Assembly: GCA_017555025.1 (NCBI GenBank)
Contig: JAFZHC010000068.1
Coordinates: 1-44,607 of the forward strand
DNA length: 44,607 nucleotides
Direction: 5' to 3'
Origin: Akkermansia sp.
GTDB lineage: Bacteria > Verrucomicrobiota > Verrucomicrobiia > Verrucomicrobiales > Akkermansiaceae
Shown: positions 42,292-44,607 of the stretch, in pieces
How the letters are laid out: each line of letters starts with the position of its first letter
Position numbering within the stretch: the first letter of the stretch is position 1
Notes under the pieces: model-generated
The model's input: only the letters and a program-made list of their open reading frames with translations
Databases searched by the model: none
Told to the model about the DNA's origin: nothing
Translations under genes and position numbers: made by a program

Positions 42292-43026
42292 ATGCACACA
42301 GAACAGGTCATCGCTGCCGCCCGCCAGCTCTGCGAGGAGATGGAGGCTCTCTCTTTCTCTGCTCCCGTTGCCTATACATACAATCCGCTTACCTATGCCT
42401 GGGCCGGGCACGAGGCTTATATCCGCCGCTTTGCCAATGGCCCGAAGGATGTGCTTTACCTCGGGATGAACCCCGGCCCTTTTGGAATGGCGCAGACCGG
42501 TGTGCCTTTTGGCGAGATTGCTGCTGTGACCTTGTGGATGGGGATTACGGCACCTATCGGCCAGCCGCCTGCCACACATCCCAAGCGGCCGGTTCAGGGC
42601 TTTAACTGCCCGCGTTCGGAGGTGAGCGGGCGCCGTTTATGGGGGCTTTTTGAAGAGATGTATGGCACGGCAGAGGCCTTTTTTTCGCGTGCCTACGTGG
42701 CCAATTATTGCCCCTTAATCTGGATGAGTGAGAGCGGGGCCAATATCACCCCCACCCAGTTACCCAAGGAGCAGATGGTGCAGATAGACGCGGCTTGTCA
42801 GCGCCACCTCGTGCGATTGATTGAAATTCTACAGCCCCGCTGCCTTGTTGGTGTGGGTGCCTATGCTCTCAAACAGTTGGAGCTGGCAGCAGCTGCCCTG
42901 CCGGGGCGTTCATTCACACTCGGTACCATTCTGCACCCCAGCCCGGCCAGCCCCGTGGCTAACAAACAATGGCCGGAGCGCCCCCGCCAGCAGATAAAAG
43001 ATATCCTCGCCTTGGCAGGATTGTGA
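42292..43026 (+). CDS. SMUG1-type uracil-DNA glycosylase
   Basis: The 244-residue protein follows the SMUG1 family closely. GMNPGPFGMAQTGVPFG (58-74) is the active-site motif with Asn60. HPKRPVQGFNCPRSEVSGRR (96-115) is the conserved central block. HPSPASPVAN (215-224) is the DNA-intercalation/His motif with His215. The protein removes uracil and some oxidised pyrimidines from DNA in base excision repair. It is divergent from parA with adjacent promoters. SMUG1 is best known in animals, with scattered bacterial homologues. No UDG family 1 gene is in the window. Confidence 0.93.
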   Translation: MHTEQVIAAARQLCEEMEALSFSAPVAYTYNPLTYAWAGHEAYIRRFANGPKDVLYLGMNPGPFGMAQTGVPFGEIAAVTLWMGITAPIGQPPATHPKRPVQGFNCPRSEVSGRRLWGLFEEMYGTAEAFFSRAYVANYCPLIWMSESGANITPTQLPKEQMVQIDAACQRHLVRLIEILQPRCLVGVGAYALKQLELAAAALPGRSFTLGTILHPSPASPVANKQWPERPRQQIKDILALAGL

Positions 43027-43040
43027 GATGGCTTTTAGTA

Positions 43041-43061
43041 GCCAAGCTATTTAGCTTTGGC
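43041..43061. terminator. Weak hairpin between convergent SMUG1 and Sel1 genes
   Basis: GCCAAGC (43041-43047) pairs with GCTTTGGC (43054-43061) with a one-base bulge. It overlaps the Sel1 stop codon and T-tracts are poor. Confidence 0.3.
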
Positions 43062-44406
43062 AATGAAGCTTTTCCATTTTTCGCTTTAATCTGGAGCTCT
43101 CTCTCTTGGTATAGCGGTAGCCTTGCTCGGCTGAGCGGGTGTAGAGCTCCATGGCTTTCTGCAGGTTTTGGGGTACGCCGGTGCCGTATTCGTAGCACTT
43201 GCCCAGCTCACAGAGTGCCATTGCGCTACCGAGCTTGGCTGCGCGATGCAGGTAGTGTATGCCCTTGGCAACATTGAGCTTTACTCCTTCGCCGTGAATG
43301 GACACGTAGGCGATGCGGCAGATGGCGTCCGGGTAATTTCGGCGAGCGGCCATGCGGAGGAAGTACAGAGCTTTCTGTATATCTTTCTCCACACCTTGCC
43401 CCATGTAATAACGCTCGCCCAGATTATAGGCTGAGATGGTTGTATCCCCAAGCTCAATGGCGCGGCGGAAACAGGCGACAGCTTCGGTGAAGTTGCGCTT
43501 TGTGCCGATGCCCCAGTAGTAACAGTATCCTAAGTTGGTTATGGCTTTCCGAAGACCGTTTGCGGCGGCGGTTTTAACGTATTGAAAAGCTTTTACGCGG
43601 TTACGGCGTAAGCCTTCACCGTGCTCATACATGAGAGAAAGCTCAAACATGCTGGGCGCATGCCCACTGTCGGCCGCACGTTTCCACCAGCGGAATGCGC
43701 AGCGCAGGTCTTTGCTGAAGTTGTCTGTACCGTGGTAATAGCAGTAGCCTAGCTTGTGCTGTGCAAGGGTGTGCCCTTTACCTGCCAGCCTCACCAGCAT
43801 GGCTCGCCCCTCCGCAGCTAGTGTGGGGGTAATGTTGTTGCAGAGTGCTAAGATGGTGCTGAACTGCTTATCCTGCGGTGTCTTACGGAGTGCCTGCCGT
43901 GCTAGTCTGCGAGCTTTTTCGGGGTTGGTTTCAGCCAGCATTTCGGCATAGAGCAGGCTGTGCACGGCCCCTCGTTGCGGAATGCCGGAGAAGATGTGGA
44001 GCGCTAGCTCTCTATCGTCTTCATCGAGGTCCATTGCCATATCGTGCAGGGCCTTGTACATGCCGGCGCGGCGGGCGCACTTTATCCACTGCATAGCGGT
44101 GTTGCGGTCTTTCCACCAGTATTGCTCAATGAGCTCCATGGTTGCCTTCGTATCGCCGCCCTCAGCTGCACGGTGAATGTAATAGTTTGACAAGCGGCTT
44201 GCAGAAGGGCGGTCAAAACAGACTTGTAAGAAAAATCCGAAGATTCTCATGGCTTCCGGGATTCCGCTGTGTGCGCAGCGTATCATGGTGATGAGAGCTT
44301 GACTCGAATCCACATCGTCATCGCCAAAAAGGTAGTCATCTTGTGCTTTATCCAGCTTATCCAGAATCTCTTTGATTTCGGTACGGGTATGTAATTGTTT
44401 TTTCAT
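43051..44406 (-). CDS. Sel1-repeat (TPR-like) protein
   Basis: The 451-residue protein has an all-helical N-terminal half and six or so Sel1-like repeats from about 205 to 440. Examples are LAQHKLGYCYYHG, SMFELSLMYEHGEG, AITNLGYCYYWGIG, AYNLGERYYMGQGV and ALCELGKCYEYGTGV, each followed by a W/A-rich second helix. No signal peptide is seen with this start, so it is probably cytoplasmic and works as a protein-binding scaffold. I chose the ATG at 44406 (MKKQLHTRTEIKEI). The promoter -10 ends 13 nt upstream, and the ATG at 44508 lies before the promoter. Confidence 0.82.
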   Translation of the reverse strand: MKKQLHTRTEIKEILDKLDKAQDDYLFGDDDVDSSQALITMIRCAHSGIPEAMRIFGFFLQVCFDRPSASRLSNYYIHRAAEGGDTKATMELIEQYWWKDRNTAMQWIKCARRAGMYKALHDMAMDLDEDDRELALHIFSGIPQRGAVHSLLYAEMLAETNPEKARRLARQALRKTPQDKQFSTILALCNNITPTLAAEGRAMLVRLAGKGHTLAQHKLGYCYYHGTDNFSKDLRCAFRWWKRAADSGHAPSMFELSLMYEHGEGLRRNRVKAFQYVKTAAANGLRKAITNLGYCYYWGIGTKRNFTEAVACFRRAIELGDTTISAYNLGERYYMGQGVEKDIQKALYFLRMAARRNYPDAICRIAYVSIHGEGVKLNVAKGIHYLHRAAKLGSAMALCELGKCYEYGTGVPQNLQKAMELYTRSAEQGYRYTKRESSRLKRKMEKLHCQS

Positions 44407-44419
44407 GAGTACTGGCTGT

Positions 44420-44447
44420 AGTATATCATTTATCATGTAAATGTCAA
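44420..44447 (-). promoter_or_regulatory. Sel1-repeat gene promoter
   Basis: Minus strand: perfect -35 TTGACA (44442-44447), 16-bp spacer, -10 TATACT (44420-44425), then 13 nt to the ATG at 44406. Confidence 0.75.
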
Positions 44448-44536
44448 CGTGCATAGTAGTGAAGAAAGTGAGAGTGGCAAAATTAAATGCGACACGATGA
44501 GAGCACAAAAAAGGTGCTCTTCTGAATGAAAGATGG

Positions 44537-44542
44537 TATAGT
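44537..44542 (+). promoter_or_regulatory. -10 element TATAGT for the right-edge gene
   Basis: TATAGT lies 29 nt before the ATG at 44572, a placement like PFOR. No clear -35 is present. A 7-bp hairpin, AGAGCAC/GTGCTCT (44500-44506 and 44514-44520), lies just upstream. Confidence 0.4.
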
Positions 44543-44571
44543 CAATTCGCCAAAATCAAACCTACCATATC

Positions 44572-44607
44572 ATGAAAAGCACCAGAACAAAGACTACTAC
44601 TTTTCGC
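44572..44607 (+). CDS. Start of a gene cut by the window edge
   Basis: ATG followed by an open frame (MKSTRTKTTTFR) to the end of the window. The TATAGT 29 nt upstream and the lack of any competing frame make a real start likely. Twelve codons are too few to identify the product. Confidence 0.45.
   Translation, partial: MKSTRTKTTTFR

Noticed and set aside
42211..42579. Long N-terminal extension of ParA
   Set aside because: It would cross the SMUG1 coding region and both promoters, and the ParA family begins at the Walker A region.
44500..44520. AGAGCAC/GTGCTCT hairpin near the right edge as a terminator
   Set aside because: No T-tract follows on either strand and no gene ends nearby. It is mentioned only with the right-edge promoter.

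Overview
The window looks like a chromosomal segment from a Verrucomicrobiota bacterium, most likely Akkermansia or a close gut relative. The main evidence is two secreted proteins with a PEP-CTERM-type tail of the kind seen in Akkermansia (PEPxTATLSLLALA followed by LAARRRR). Supporting evidence is a family-16 glycoside hydrolase, a chaperone-free autotransporter with an aromatic C-terminus, and an anaerobe's pyruvate:ferredoxin oxidoreductase. The assignment rests on recalled family features, not on a search. No rRNA, tRNA, CRISPR array, insertion sequence or prophage was seen.

Layout, left to right. (1) 1-1284: the 3' part of a Pro/Gly/Phe/Lys repeat protein, then a secreted EF-hand protein. 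(2) 1363-7117: formate-tetrahydrofolate ligase (minus) divergent from a 1182-residue pyruvate:ferredoxin oxidoreductase (plus). (3) 7156-13322: a PEP-CTERM protein, a Wzx-like flippase, ispE, guaB and a GH16 enzyme. (4) 13326-21370: the minus-strand pair alpha-2-macroglobulin then pbpC, overlapping by 4 nt. (5) 21497-25635: a secreted ankyrin protein, a cluster of four DnaA-box-like sites, a secreted protein of unknown function, and a divergent DUF4870/SPFH membrane pair. (6) 25660-33301: transketolase, an autotransporter, a TRL-like lipoprotein, a truncated IdeS/Mac-like cysteine protease, a small membrane protein and a second PEP-CTERM protein, with structured non-coding DNA between them. 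(7) 33524-37569: sdaA and kbl (serine and threonine/glycine metabolism) and a DUF3472 protein. (8) 37613-44607: a Ppx/GppA-HD protein, an ankyrin protein, comF, a ParA ATPase, SMUG1, a Sel1-repeat protein and the first 12 codons of another gene.

Most genes stand alone, with their own promoter and hairpin terminator and with frequent strand changes. The only evident operons are A2M-pbpC, kbl-sdaA and parA-comF. Metabolically, fhs, kbl and sdaA connect one-carbon, glycine/threonine and serine metabolism to acetyl-CoA and pyruvate, and PFOR makes acetyl-CoA and reduced ferredoxin. A2M and PbpC form a periplasmic defence and cell-wall pair.

The strongest general signal is promoter placement. For at least a dozen genes a good sigma70-type promoter (-35, 16-18 bp, -10) ends only 6-9 nt before the start codon. 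These mRNAs should therefore be leaderless or nearly so, and almost no gene in the window has a Shine-Dalgarno sequence. This pattern also fixes several start codons, including two GTG starts. Other points worth following are the phased DnaA boxes at a convergent gene junction, a duplicated hairpin plus 15-nt element, an H-type pseudoknot with its own terminator, and the truncated immunoglobulin-protease-like gene.
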